In this document: positions 32,179 to 42,849 of the stretch, piece after piece
How positions within the stretch are numbered: the stretch's first letter is position 1
Layout: every line of letters begins with the position of its first letter
Assembly (NCBI RefSeq): GCF_002288925.2
Contig: NW_022098049.1
Location: forward strand, 7,021,991-7,085,990
DNA length: 64,000 nt
Reading direction: 5' to 3'
From: Delphinapterus leucas
Taxonomy: Eukaryota; Chordata; Mammalia; Artiodactyla; Monodontidae
Made by a program: the position numbers and the translations under genes
The notes under the pieces: generated by a model
What the model was told of the DNA's origin: nothing
Seen by the model: only the letters and a program-made list of their open reading frames with translations
Database searches by the model: none

Positions 32179-32599
32179 AAAAAATGAATGCAGAAATGTA
32201 AGGAGGATGTTGCCATCATTGTGCTTAAATCTGGCTTCTCTTTTGGGTCCTCCTCAGGAGGCCAAGAATCATATGAATTGGATATGAATACAAAGTTTTA
32301 GATCTGAAGGGAAAAGTGGATGCCAGCTTTAGAACCCCAGGGCACAAAAGAGAGGCTATTTAGGGATCTAGATTTTTCAACCACAGAAAGCCAGCGGGTG
32401 AGAAGTGGTTGGTTCCCACTGAACTCCCCTGGGCAAATGAAGGGAGCCACATGGCGTTTCTTCACAATAACTGACCAGTGATGGAAATTATAAATGGGGC
32501 CAGGAAGCGGTCCTTTTCACTTCAACCCACCTACAATACATTCAAAATAGCTGTCACTTGCAAAAACAAATCTCAAAATTCTAAACAGTTTACTTAGCA
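32179..32599. other. Unassigned DNA
   Basis: Nothing recognised. Confidence 0.35.
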
Positions 32600-32760
32600 C
32601 ATATTCATTTATCCAGCAAACTTTATTGAGCATCTACTACCTCAGGGACTGCACTGCACCATAGATTAGATTTGCAAAAATTAGAAATTAGACCCCTTGA
32701 TAAATGAGACAGACAGGTGAACAGGAAGTTCAGAACAAGGTGATGCGTGATCTGATGGGG
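32600..32760 (-). repeat. L2 LINE 3' end (antisense)
   Basis: 'ttcatttatccagcaaactt', 'tattgagcatctactacctc' and 'gggactgcactgcac' are antisense L2. Confidence 0.65.
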
Positions 32761-33118
32761 GTTAGTACAGGGGATAGATCTTTCACCAAGCCAAGGCTAT
32801 CGACTTTAGTGACCCTTAGAAGCCACACCTGAAGGTAACTGGGTGGGAACAGGATTCTTATTACAGTCAAAATGTCATTAGCCCAAAGCATGAAAAATGG
32901 AAGAATTCTGGTGCATTTAATTTCCAACTTGCCTCAGCATCCACCAAATGTTTTTGGCTTCCAGCTTCATTGTTAAAAATATGCCTAAGGTGAACAAGAC
33001 CACTATGATGGTTAGTAGCTATAGTAAAATGAATGAAATTAATTATTCACTGATAGTTATATAACTAAAAGAATTTTGTTTCAGGAATTTAAGTCCTAGA
33101 GGTGGGAATGCATGCTTT
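32761..33118. other. Unassigned DNA
   Basis: Nothing recognised. Confidence 0.35.
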
Positions 33119-33129
33119 ACTCCCTTGCT

Positions 33130-33315
33130 CTTTTTTTTATTTGTTTGTTTGTTTTTCTTCTTTTTTTGAATTTTATTTTCTTTATTTTTTTATACAGCAG
33201 GTTCTTATTAGTCATCCATTTTATACACATCAGTGTATACATGTCAATCCCAATCTCCCAATTCATCCCACCACCACCACCGCCCCCCCGCTTTCCCCCC
33301 TTGGTGTCCATATGT
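33130..33315 (-). mobile_element. Very short L1 LINE 3' end insertion (antisense)
   Basis: The left T-rich tail, then 'ttatacagcaggttcttatt', 'atacacatcagtgtatacat' and 'ccttggtgtcca' are the antisense of one cetartiodactyl L1 3' UTR type. A target-site duplication ACTCCCTTGCT (33119-33129) / ACTCCTTTGCT (33316-33326), 10 of 11 identical, brackets 186 bp. The proline-rich reading of 33102-33357 is an artefact of the CCA/CCC patch. Confidence 0.85.
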
Positions 33316-33326
33316 ACTCCTTTGCT

Positions 33327-33555
33327 ATTAAATGCTAAAATAAACAGTGATGATTGATAGACACATCAATGACTGATAGATGAATAAAGAGATTGCTAGA
33401 TATAATATACAACAAACACCCTTTTTACATCTCTGATATGGTCTTTGCTGCATGGTTATTTGCTTTCTTCAAAATACTTAATCAAAGGAAAATAAATCTC
33501 AGTTAATCTGAAAATTCTGACGAGTTTTGATCGAGTAGCACTCAATGTTGTGCAA
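33327..33555. other. Unassigned AT-rich DNA
   Basis: Nothing recognised. Confidence 0.3.
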
Positions 33556-33559
33556 TAAA

Positions 33560-34028
33560 CACTTTACATGCAAAAGCCCATCAACTGGTGAATGCATTGA
33601 CAAAATGTAGTATATCCATGTGATGGAATTAAAATTAATTAAAAGCAACAAACTATGATAATTCCACAACATGAATGAACCTCAAAAATATTAAACTAAG
33701 TTTAAGAAGCCAAATGCAAAACACTATATATCATTTACATGAAAGGTCTAGAATGACTACATATTGCATCAGTAAGAAATGTCTGTGAAAGGCAAATTTG
33801 TACAGACAGAAAACAGATCATGGTTGCTTATGGCTAGGAGTGGAAGCAGCCATGAACTGCAAACAGACACAAGGGAACTTCTCGGGGTGATGGAAATGTT
33901 CTACAACTGGACTGTAGTGATGATGGCCCAACTCTATAAATGTCCTAAAATAATTAAATTCAACACTTATAATGGGTGAATTTTATGATGTGGAAATTAT
34001 AGTCCAATAAAGCTATTAAAACAAACAC
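33560..34028 (+). mobile_element. Old L1 LINE 3' end
   Basis: 'cccatcaactggtgaatgca', 'tagtatatccatgtgatgga', 'aagaagccaaatgcaaaaca', 'acttctcggggtgatggaaa' and 'attatagtccaataaagcta' follow an old L1 3' end. Its A-rich tail was the landing site of the next L1. Confidence 0.85.
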
Positions 34029-34037
34029 ACAAATAAA

Positions 34038-34983
34038 TGCTGCAGAGGGTGTGGAGAAAAGGGAACCCTCTTGCACTGTTGGTGGGAATGTAAATTGATA
34101 CAGCTACTATGGAGAACAGTATGGAGGTTCCTTAAAGAACCAAAAATAGAACTACCATCTGACCCCAAAATCCCACTACTGGGCATATACCCTGAGAAAA
34201 CCATAATTCAAAAAGAGTCATGTACCACAATGTTCATTGCAGCACTATTTATAATAGCCAGGACATGGAAGCAACCTAAATACCCACTGACAGATGAATG
34301 GATAAAGAAGATGTGACACATATATACAATGGAATATTACTCAGCCATAAAAAGAAACGAAACTGAGTTATTTGCAGTGAGGTGGATGGACCTAGAGACT
34401 GTCATACAGAGTGAAGTAAGTCAGAAAAAGAAAAATAAATGCCGTATGCCAACACATTATATGGAATCTAAAAAAAAAAAAATGGTTCTGAAGAACCTAG
34501 GGACAGGACAGCAATAAAGATGCAAACATAGAGAATGGACTTGAGGACACAGGGAGGGGGAAGGGTAAGCTGGGATGAAGTGAGTGAGTGGCATGGACAT
34601 ATATACACTACCAAACGCAAAATAGATAGCTAGTGGGAAGCAGCCGCATAGCACAGGGAGATCAGCTCGGTGCTTTGTGACCACCTAGAGGGGTGGGATG
34701 NNNNNNNNNNNNNNNNNNNNNNNNNNNNNNNNNNNNNNNNNNNNNNNNNNNNNNNNNNNNNNNNNNNNNNNNNNNNNNNNNNNNNNNNNNNNNNNNNNNN
34801 CACAGGGAGATCAGCTCGGTGCTTTGTGACCACCTAGAGGGGTGGGATAGGGAGGGTGGGAGGGAGATGCAAGAGGGAGGGGATATGGGGCTATATGTAT
34901 GCATATAGCTGATTCACTTTGTTATACAGCAGAAACTAACACACCATTGTAAAGCAATTATACTCCAATGAAGATGTTAAAAA
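34038..34983 (+). mobile_element. Young 5'-truncated L1 LINE with an assembly gap inside
   Basis: Readable L1 ORF2 C-terminal region ('gcaagagggtgtgg'-type start at 34040, then 'gcactgttggtgggaatgta', 'ccactactgggcatataccc', 'atggaatattactcagccat') and a 3' UTR ending 'ttatactccaatgaagatgt'. The fragment reads in frame over long stretches (34071-34316 and 34329-34517) but keeps only the ORF2 tail. A 9-bp target-site duplication ACAAATAAA lies at 34029-34037 and 34984-34992. The 100 N at 34701-34800 fall in its 3' UTR. Confidence 0.92.
34701..34800. other. Assembly gap (100 N)
   Basis: Exactly 100 N, a placeholder size. The 48 bases before it (34652-34699) are repeated exactly after it (34801-34848), so contig ends probably overlap rather than miss sequence. 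Confidence 0.98.
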
Positions 34984-34991
34984 ACAAATAA

Positions 34992-35011
34992 ACACACACA
35001 CACACACACAC
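34992..35011. repeat. (CA)n microsatellite at L1 tail
   Basis: About ten AC/CA units directly after the L1 target duplication. They probably grew from the 'acacac' next to the insertion site. Confidence 0.95.
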
Positions 35012-35059
35012 TTCACATATTTTTAATCCAGGTAAACAGGAAGTATTTGAAGGTAATGT

Positions 35060-35215
35060 CATGTAGCTAACTTATACTGAGCATCTCCTTAAGAGCCAGG
35101 TACTTTTATCTCTGTTCCAGAAAACCATCTTCAGAGAGAGAATGCAATTAGCCCAGAGACACACATCCAGTGCTAAGCTAAATTATGAATGGGAGCCAAT
35201 TGGGCCCACCTCTAA
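35060..35215 (-). repeat. MIR SINE (antisense)
   Basis: 'tactgagcatctccttaaga', 'gccaggtacttttatctctg', 'ttagcccagagacacacatc' are antisense MIR, diverged. Confidence 0.65.
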
Positions 35216-35394
35216 GTCCTGTACACAATTTGCTTCATCATGCCCCCCAAAATAGAAACATTTTATTGCCCCAGATTCACTTGTAGTCAAAGTAAGAAAT
35301 TAGATTCACTCTGCACCAGTCTCCTTCCTCCTTCCCTGCTGTTGCCAGACTCTGTTCCCTCAGTCTCCTGGCCACTGCCTTGGGATGATTCTGT

Positions 35395-35810
35395 AAACCA
35401 AAACTGATAATGTCATTCCTGTGCTCAAAAATGGTGCTCTGACTCTGAAACTTTGGTTTGGGCCCTTCAGAACCTGGCTTAATCACCCAGCCTCCAGAGC
35501 TAAGCTGCTTTGCCGCTCCCCACGTTTAACCCTGCATTGCCTTGCTCTGAATGTCTCACTGGTCTTTGAAGGTGATGGCTATTTCCACATCGCTCTGTCC
35601 TTTGTCCAAGCAGCTCCTCTCATGCGAGATGCTGGACCTCTCCTTGCTCCTGCCAGGTACTGACACCCTCCTGTTCTTCTGTAATATCATGAACAAATAT
35701 CATACTCTTCGTAAAGCCTTCCACTGCTTCTCTAAGCAGAGTTAGTTGTTCCAGGCAGCTTGTGCATACTCACATCATCTTCATCAGTCTTTGAAGTATC
35801 ATTTAAACAC
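35395..35810 (+). repeat. L2 LINE 3' region
   Basis: 'aatgtcattcctgtgctcaa', 'gggcccttcagaacctggct', 'ctctgtcctttgtccaagca' and 'cgtaaagccttccactgctt' follow L2 in sense. Frames 35421-35745 lie within it. Confidence 0.75.
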
Positions 35811-35869
35811 ACTTACCCAGTATCAGTCTAGCGTATTTTTCACATTTTCTTTATAACCATAGCGTGTGT

Positions 35870-36085
35870 CATTAAAGGGACTACTTGGATTCCATCATTT
35901 ACTGGCTCTGTGACCTCGGACAGATTATGTAAACTTTGTGCATCAATTTTTCCCAACTGTAAAATGAGACCAAGGAAATCATATATTTCGTGGGTATTTA
36001 TAAGAATTAAATAAGTTAATAATTGTTAAGGAAAAAGTATATGTTCTGGTCCATAATAAGTACTTAATAAATATTACCTAATAAT
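35870..36085 (+). repeat. MIR SINE
   Basis: 'actggctctgtgacctcgga', 'tttcccaactgtaaaatgag', 'agaattaaataagttaataa' and 'agtacttaataaatattacc' give a nearly complete MIR. Confidence 0.85.
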
Positions 36086-36189
36086 ATCAATTTTATGTTA
36101 TAAAAGGCTCAACAGATGTGAACTGAATAAGCAAGAGGGAGAAATACAGAGGAAAGGACAGAAGGAAAGAGGGAAGAAGAAGGAAGAGA

Positions 36190-36745
36190 CCCTTGACGGT
36201 ATAGGTAAGAGCGTAAGTTTTAGTCAGGCAGCCTGGAATCTTTGCCCTGCTACTTGTAGGTTGGGTAATCTTCAACGAGTTATTTAGCCTCCCTGTGTTT
36301 CAAGATGAATATAAGGGGCTTCCCTGGTGGCGCAGTGGTTGAGAATCCGCCTGCCATTACAGGGGACATGGGTTCGATCCGTGGTCTGGGAAGATCCCAC
36401 ATGCTGTGGAGCAACTAAGCCTGTGCACCACAACTGCTGAGCCTGCGCTCTAGAGCCTGTGAGCCACAACTACTGAGCCTGCATGCCGCAACTACTGAAG
36501 CCTGCGTGCCTAGAGCCTATGCTCCGCAACAAGAGAAGCCACCGCAATGAGAAGCCCACACACCGCAATGAAGAGTAGCTCCCACTCACCGCAACTATAG
36601 AAAGCCCGTGCACAGCAACGAAGACCCAATGCAGCCAAAAATAAATAAATAAAATAAATTTATAAAAAAGAAAAATGAATGTAAGTATGCTATTGGGTAA
36701 CACATGTAAACCACTTAGCAGCACTAGCCCATAGTAAGTAATGCT
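36190..36745 (+). repeat. MIR SINE interrupted by a CHR SINE
   Basis: MIR head and core at 36195-36315 ('cagcctggaatctttgccct', 'tatttagcctccctgtgttt') continue after the SINE at 36686-36745 ('tgtaaaccacttagcagcac', 'catagtaagtaatgctg'). Confidence 0.75.
36316..36674 (+). mobile_element. CHR-type SINE, older long form
   Basis: Starts 'gggcttccctggtggcgcag', contains repeated 'cacaactactgagcctgc'-type units, and ends 'gcagccaaaaataaataaat'. Target-site duplication ATGAATATAAG (36305-36315) / ATGAATGTAAG (36675-36685), one mismatch. It split a MIR element. Confidence 0.95.
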
Positions 36746-37079
36746 GAAGGAGAAAGAGAAACAAAGTTTTGTGAAAAAGAAAAATCCTCTACTTAATTTC
36801 ATTTACTCATTTTTAGGCAAGGGCCGCCTAAATATTTCCTTAACCACTCTTCATTTGCACACTGTAGGATATTGCTAGAAGCCCAGGACTCCACAGTGGT
36901 TGAGAGAGGTGGATTATGAAAAATTACAATTCAGTCTCACCTCCATCTTGTTCCAAAGCTCATGGGTATTATAGGAAAGTTTCTTCCAACATGGTCATAT
37001 CCAGTGAATCTTAAATATTTGTTTTTCAGCTACTTCTTCATGAGAATAGTATTAAAAGCAGAGAGAAAATAGTTCAGTG
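36746..37079. other. Unassigned DNA
   Basis: Nothing recognised. Confidence 0.3.
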
Positions 37080-39245
37080 AAAAAGACAAGCCAAGAAACA
37101 ATGAAGAAATTCTCAGTAAAATATTAGCAAATCATACAGATTCATAGAAGAAGAATTAAACACCTTGACCAACTAGGATTTGTCAAAGGAATACAAGGCT
37201 GTTTTAGCATAGAAAATCAAAAAAACCACATGATCATCTCAATAGACAGAACATACGTATTTGACAAAATCCAACACACGTTCATGATAAAACTCTCACA
37301 AAAGTTGAAATAGAAGGAAACTTTTTCACAATGATAAAGAGAATCTACAAAAAAAAAAAATACAGCTAACATCATATTTAATAGTAAAAGGCTACGTTTC
37401 CCTGTAAGAGCCAGAATAAAGAAAAGACACCTGGGCTTCCCTGGTGATACAGTGGTTGAGAGTCCACCTGCCGATGCAGGGGACACAGATTCGTGCCCTG
37501 GTCCTGGAAGATCCCACATGCCGCGGAGCGGCTGGGCCCATGAGCCATGGCCGCTGAGCCTGCGCGTCCGGAGCCTGTGCTCCGCAACGGGAGAGGCCAC
37601 AACAGTGAGAGGCCCGCTTACCGCAAAAAAAAAAAAAAAAGATATCTGCTCTTGGCACTTCTATTTAGCATTATACTAGAAGTTCTAGCCACTGCAATCA
37701 AACAAGAATATGAAATAAAAGTCATCCAGATTGAAAAGGAAGAAGTAAAACAATCTTCATATACATCTGACATAATCCTGTATGTAGAAAATCCTAAGAA
37801 GTCCATAAAAAATATTAGAAATAATAAAAAAGTTTAGCTAGGTCACATGACAAAAGATCAATTATAGTGATACACAAAAATCATTTGTATTTTATAGAAG
37901 CATTGAACAATCTGAAAGTAAAATTAAGAAAACAATTCAATTCACAATAGTATCAAAAGAAATAAATACTTAGGGAAAATGTCAATGATAGATGTTTAAG
38001 ACTGTACACTTAAAATTAGAAAACACTGTCTAAATAAATTAAAGATCTAAAAATAAAGACAACACATGTTCCTGTATTAGAAACTCAGTATTGTTACAAT
38101 GGAAATTCTACCCAAATTGATCTATAGGTTCAATGCAACCCCCATCAAATTCCTAGCTGTCTTTTTGCAGAAAATGAAATGGCCAAACAATATTGAAAAA
38201 TAAGAATAAAGTTGGAAGACTTAGACTTCCCAACTTGAAAATTTACTATAAAGCTACACTAATCAAGACAGCGAGGCGCTGGCATAAGAATAGACATATA
38301 AATAAATCAATGGAATTGTGGGCCCAAAAATAAACTCATACATTTGCAGTCAACTGATTTTCAACAAAAATGCCAAGAAAATTCAATAGGAAAGAAAATT
38401 TTCTCAACAAGTGATATTGGTACAACTGAATATTCACCAGCAGAAGGATTAATTTGAACACCTACCTCACACCATACACAAATACTAACTCAGAATTGAT
38501 CAAAGATCAAAGCGTAAGATCTAAAACTATAAAACTTTTAGAAAAAAAAAAGAAAAATTCTCATGATCTTGGGCAAGGCAACGATTTCTAGATACAACTC
38601 AAAACCACAAGCAATGAAAAAAAGTGATAAAATGGACATAAATTTAAAACTTTTGTGATTCAAAAGACAACATTAAGAAAGTGAGAAGACATACACACAA
38701 TGGGAGAAAATATTTGCAAATCATATATCTGATAAGGCACTTCTATCTAGAACATATAAAATTTTTACAACTCAGTAATACATAGACAAACAACCCAATT
38801 TAAAAATGGACCAAGTATTTGAATAGACATTCCTCCAAAGAAGATAAATGAATGGCCGATAAGCACATGAAAAAAATGCTCAGCATCATTACTCATTAGG
38901 AAATACAAGTCAAAACAACAAGATACCATCTCACACCCAGGAGGATGGTTAGAATCTAAAAGTCAAATAATAACAAGTGCTAACAAGGATGTGGAAAAAC
39001 TGGAATCCTCATATATTGCCGGTGAATATAAAATGGTACAGCCACATTGGAAAGCAGTGTGACGGTTTCTTAAAAAGTTGAAATACACTTACATATATGA
39101 CCAGCAATTCTACTCCTGGGTAATGTGTTAGAGGAATGAAAGCACATGTCTGAAAAAAAACAAAAAACAAAAAACCTTGTACATGAACGTTTATAGCAGC
39201 ATTATCCATAATAGGCAAGAAGTGAAAGAAATCCAAATGTCACTG
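37080..39245 (+). mobile_element. L1 LINE ORF2/3' relic interrupted by a SINE
   Basis: Sense L1 ORF2 text is readable throughout: 'atattagcaaatcatacaga', 'catgatcatctcaatagaca', 'acttctatttagcattatac', 'gaagttctagccactgcaat', 'gcaacccccatcaaattcct', 'ataccatctcacacccagga' and 'ccagcaattctactcctggg'. Numerous stops and indels destroy the frame. A CHR SINE sits at 37433-37640. The 96-codon frame at 37547-37837 runs from the SINE into residual ORF2. Confidence 0.9.
37433..37640 (+). mobile_element. CHR-type SINE, young short form
   Basis: Starts 'gggcttccctggtgatacag' and ends in an A run after 'ggcccgcttaccgc'. L1 text resumes right after. I cannot see a clean target-site duplication; 'gacacc' before and 'gatatc' after is the nearest match. 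Confidence 0.92.
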
Positions 39246-39550
39246 CACACTTTTTATATGGATTTGCTAATCCAGCTAATTTGAATGTCAGCTTCTCTAG
39301 CATTTTACATTTGTCTCCAAACACTTCACATAGTCAACATTTTGTATTCTAAAGATGAGACTTCAATTTTACAAACTTTGCTATTTTTGCAGCCTTATGT
39401 CCTTCCCCATTCCCTCCCCTCCTGAAGCCTTGCCTCTGCTACAGTCCTTAAGCAAAATCATCTGCCCTTGCTAGGAAACAGGTGCAGCAAACTGTCTTAG
39501 ATCTGGCCTAAAATATTTGTTTGACAGTTTCCAGGGAATTAGGCAGGTTG
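39246..39550. other. Unassigned DNA
   Basis: Nothing recognised. Confidence 0.3.
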
Positions 39551-39552
39551 AT

Positions 39553-39642
39553 CTTTCGGCGGATTTATTTTCACCGAATAGGTTTACAGGGAATTGGTGT
39601 TTTGGTGAATCACCTTTTGGCAAATGGATTTTCAGCAAATTG
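39553..39642. repeat. 15-bp degenerate tandem repeat, six units (TTTTCGGCGAAT type)
   Basis: Exactly six 15-base units with no length change: starts at 39553, 39568, 39583, 39598, 39613 and 39628. The common core is TTTTCGGCGAAT followed by about three variable bases. Units diverge strongly from one another, so the array is old. The core carries a small dyad, TTCG-G-CGAA. Confidence 0.75.
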
Positions 39643-39649
39643 ACTGAGA

Positions 39650-40085
39650 GCCAGTGAACGACTCAATTCTCCTGTATTCTATGCCTCCTCACAGCTTCAT
39701 TCTTTGTTCACATAAATGAGTCCATTGACAGTCACATGTCTTCATTGCTTGAGCCTCTAAGGAACTTTGAGCCTTTGAGACCTCAAGCTTGTCAATTCAG
39801 ATTTGATGACCTGACTGTGGAGCAAAACAAAGTTGAAGAGCGCAAACCAGGCAGTATAGACTAGTTGTCCCCCTGCCTTTTTTTTTTTTTTTTTCAATAG
39901 CCATGAAATCCTTTCTTCAAAAGCATCTGGAAGTCTAATATGCAAAGGAGATAAAAGAAGATAAGCTCTTGCTGATGTAGGATCCACTCAGCTTCCTCCC
40001 ATGACCTCCCCTGCATGCACACTTAATTCTCTGAGCTCCTGGGAAGGTGACCTGGTGTTCTAAACTACTAGTTTCATCCCATCAC
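39650..40085. other. Unassigned DNA with a T run
   Basis: A T run lies at 39878-39894. The minus frame 39757-39987 reads through it and has no domain. Confidence 0.35.
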
Positions 40086-40152
40086 GTCTTTTCAGGGATC
40101 AGAAAACTGAGGCACAGAGAGTCCCAGTGACTTAGTCAAATTCAAAAGGAAG
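40086..40152 (-). repeat. MIR fragment (antisense)
   Basis: 'ttcagggatcagaaaactga' then 'ggcacagagagtcccagtga' is antisense MIR core. Confidence 0.7.
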
Positions 40153-40309
40153 AATGAAAATATAATGATAGGATATTAACTCCCCCCACCCTGCCCCAGA
40201 ACGTGAATAACTATAGTCAAATCCCATTATTTAGTACAGAAATCTTTTCTAGTATCCAAATGGATCTTCCCAAAGTGATAATGGAAAGAACATGAATTTC
40301 TACTCTATC

Positions 40310-40500
40310 AGGTCATATTCCAGTTCTATTTCTTTCTATGTCTGTAAATGTTGGCTGTCTCTCAACCTATCTGAGCCTCCATTTTTTCATCTGCAATGAA
40401 TGGATTAAAATATCTGTGTTCCCATTTGCTGTGATGATTAAATGAGTTAATATATGTAGGTGCCTAAACATGTGTCACAGTAGGTATATGTTATTTCCTT
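40310..40500 (+). repeat. MIR SINE
   Basis: 'caacctatctgagcctccat', 'tttttcatctgcaatgaatg', 'gctgtgatgattaaatgagt' and 'gcctaaacatgtgtcacagt' are MIR in sense. Confidence 0.8.
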
Positions 40501-41455
40501 TCCCTTCTCCTTGCCTCCTACCTTCCTCTCTACTATACACAAGACCTAAGGATTTGAATGTTGTGTCTATCTTTCAAATGCAATCCTCTGCAATGAGTCA
40601 CCAACACTCAAAATAATCTGTGACCGCAAGTCCAAATAAAGTTCTCATTGATCAGTCAATTAAAACCCACAAGGTAAATAAACACCACAGACAGCAGCAA
40701 AGAAAGCTGAAAACAGTTAAAACCCATATAAATTTGCATCAGAAATATCACTTCACTTTGACATTTCTCAAATCATCTATCAACCTTCTTTAGGCTCTTC
40801 ACACAGTCTTTTCTCCAGAATTCTACTGGCAGGTTCCCACGTGCTTAAGACAGATGTATGAACCAATAACTTTCCTAGAAGTTCCCAGACTTAGCTGTTC
40901 TCCAACACGCAGACTCTCCAGGGAAATAATGCTGAAGACCTGTATGCTATCTTCTCCAATTCCCCCGTCCAGGTGTTCCTGGAGAGCTAAATAATGTACC
41001 AATGGAAGGACCTTCCACAGAAAACTTGGAAATGAACTCAGGATTTACCTGGAATTCATATTAAGTCTTCAGCTGGAGGGAATAGAGAAAGGGGGTAGGA
41101 AGACAAGTGTGTGTACTTAAAATACTGGAAAGCAAAAGAGAAGAGAGCAGTCTCTAAAATCTAGTTTGCCCTGTATTCCTGAGGGGTGAGAGGTGAGATG
41201 TCAAGTGTCGGCAAGAATGACCTTGGAGGTCAAAGTAGCCCAAGTTGCTTCATTGCGGCCAGCCTCATAGCTGCCTTTTGCTGAAAGCCTTTTATATAAA
41301 CAGGCTCCAGGCTGGAAGCTTTATATACATTATTGCATTTGAAACTTAGACCCCCATCTAAGACTTAATTTTGAAAGAAAGAAATTTTAACTTTGATCAA
41401 AACAGCGACAATTTTATCCCAATAATAAGATGCAAAAGATCCCCATTGGGGTCAC
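40501..41455. other. Unassigned unique DNA
   Basis: A possible antisense MIR trace lies at 41300-41350. No gene recognised. Confidence 0.35.
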
Positions 41456-41459
41456 TCTG

Positions 41460-41640
41460 ATTCCCTTTCATTTCTCCTGAAATGCCTCTACTTAAAGCCC
41501 AACATTAGCCATTGCTTTTATACTATAAACCAAACTCCTCACAATGGCCAAAGAGTCCAACATGATTATTTCATTCCTGCTTACTTGTCCTGCCTCTTAC
41601 TTTCTACTAGTCCTTCCTTTACTATTGCATGCTCCAGATA
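41460..41640 (+). repeat. L2 LINE fragment
   Basis: 'ctataaaccaaactcctcac', 'atttcattcctgcttacttg' and 'cctttactattgcatgctcc' resemble the sense L2 ORF2 end. Confidence 0.5.
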
Positions 41641-42845
41641 TACATAATTGTATGTTTTCTCTCCCTGTCGCTTTCACATTTCCTCTTCCTCTCTCTCTCT
41701 CATGTATCCCGTCTCTCTCTCTCCTCTACACCACTTCATTTATTGCTCGGGAAAGTTGCTGATGAAATATTTCTCACCAAGTCATGCATAATTGGTTTAA
41801 TGCCTTTGTCTCCCAAGAGCTTTTGCATTTTAATAGAGGACAATATTTTATTAGCATTAATGTTAATTATTAAGTAAAATAGCTTTCACTTTTATAGCAC
41901 TTTAGAGTTTACAAGGCACATTTACATATAGTATCAAATCTATACTCACAGACATGAAGAGAGGAGCACGTTTTTATTGAAAGAAAAAAGCTACCTTGAA
42001 TTACATTTTCTTCCTGTGGCATGACTCTTCCTTTTACTTGGTGGGAAGTGCACTTAAATTGAGATATTATATGCAAACAATGAATAATGCTAAACCCTAG
42101 ACAATTTGTACAATTAGGAAAGACTGATTTCTACATTGTAATAGAAATCTTTTATTTTGTTATAATTAACAAATAATTCTCATCGTAACAAATTTAAGAA
42201 GTGAAATTTTACCTCGAAAGAGAATTCATGATAAGAATATTCTCTTATTGGAAGAACAGTCATTATTAAATAAGGGTGGCATTCCACTTACAATCATACT
42301 AGAAACATAAGACTGAGATGTTAGGACATTTGACAAGTTTCCAACTTTTTTCTTTTCTTTGCCATCTCTCACACTGGGAGTCCATTATAGGGGAAAACAT
42401 GGTGGTCTTTTCTTGCTGGATTTCAGTTCTCTGAAATCAGTTATTGAAGGCTTTGCATAAAAGTAGGGATGTAACCAGAGGAATTTTGTAAATCTTAATC
42501 TAATCACTATGGCCAAATTGCAAAGAATTGAGAGAATAAAAATGGAAAAAATTGGTCAGAGCTCTAGATGAGATACGATTAATTAAGGTCCAGTCCAGGG
42601 TTGCAGCAATGGAGATGGAAAGAAAGTGAAACATGTGAATATAACATGAATGTATCTCCGTGTATCTCCAGTAGTGAATGAAATGTCATCGTCCTGCCAT
42701 GAGGTGACATTCCTAAGCCCATTATTAATTTTGCCAAGAGCTCAAGAAGGAAAAGCCACATTCAATATGGTGATACAATCAGAGCCTCTACTTTTTCTTA
42801 TACACAATGTCCAGCATTCATTCAATAATTACTAAGAAGAATAAG
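41641..42845. other. Unassigned AT-rich DNA with a CT-rich patch
   Basis: A (CT)n-like pyrimidine patch lies at 41685-41725. 41884-41950 has an antisense MIR trace ('tatagcactttagagtttac'). No gene called. Confidence 0.35.
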
Positions 42846-42849
42846 AAAC

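Noticed and set aside
33232..33311. Proline-rich coding segment
   Set aside because: It is a CCA/CCC patch within an antisense L1 3' UTR.
34630..34908. Open frames spanning the N block
   Set aside because: They cross an assembly gap, and their flanks are L1 3' UTR.
37080..39245. Functional L1 ORF2
   Set aside because: Many stops and indels plus a SINE insertion; a dead relic.
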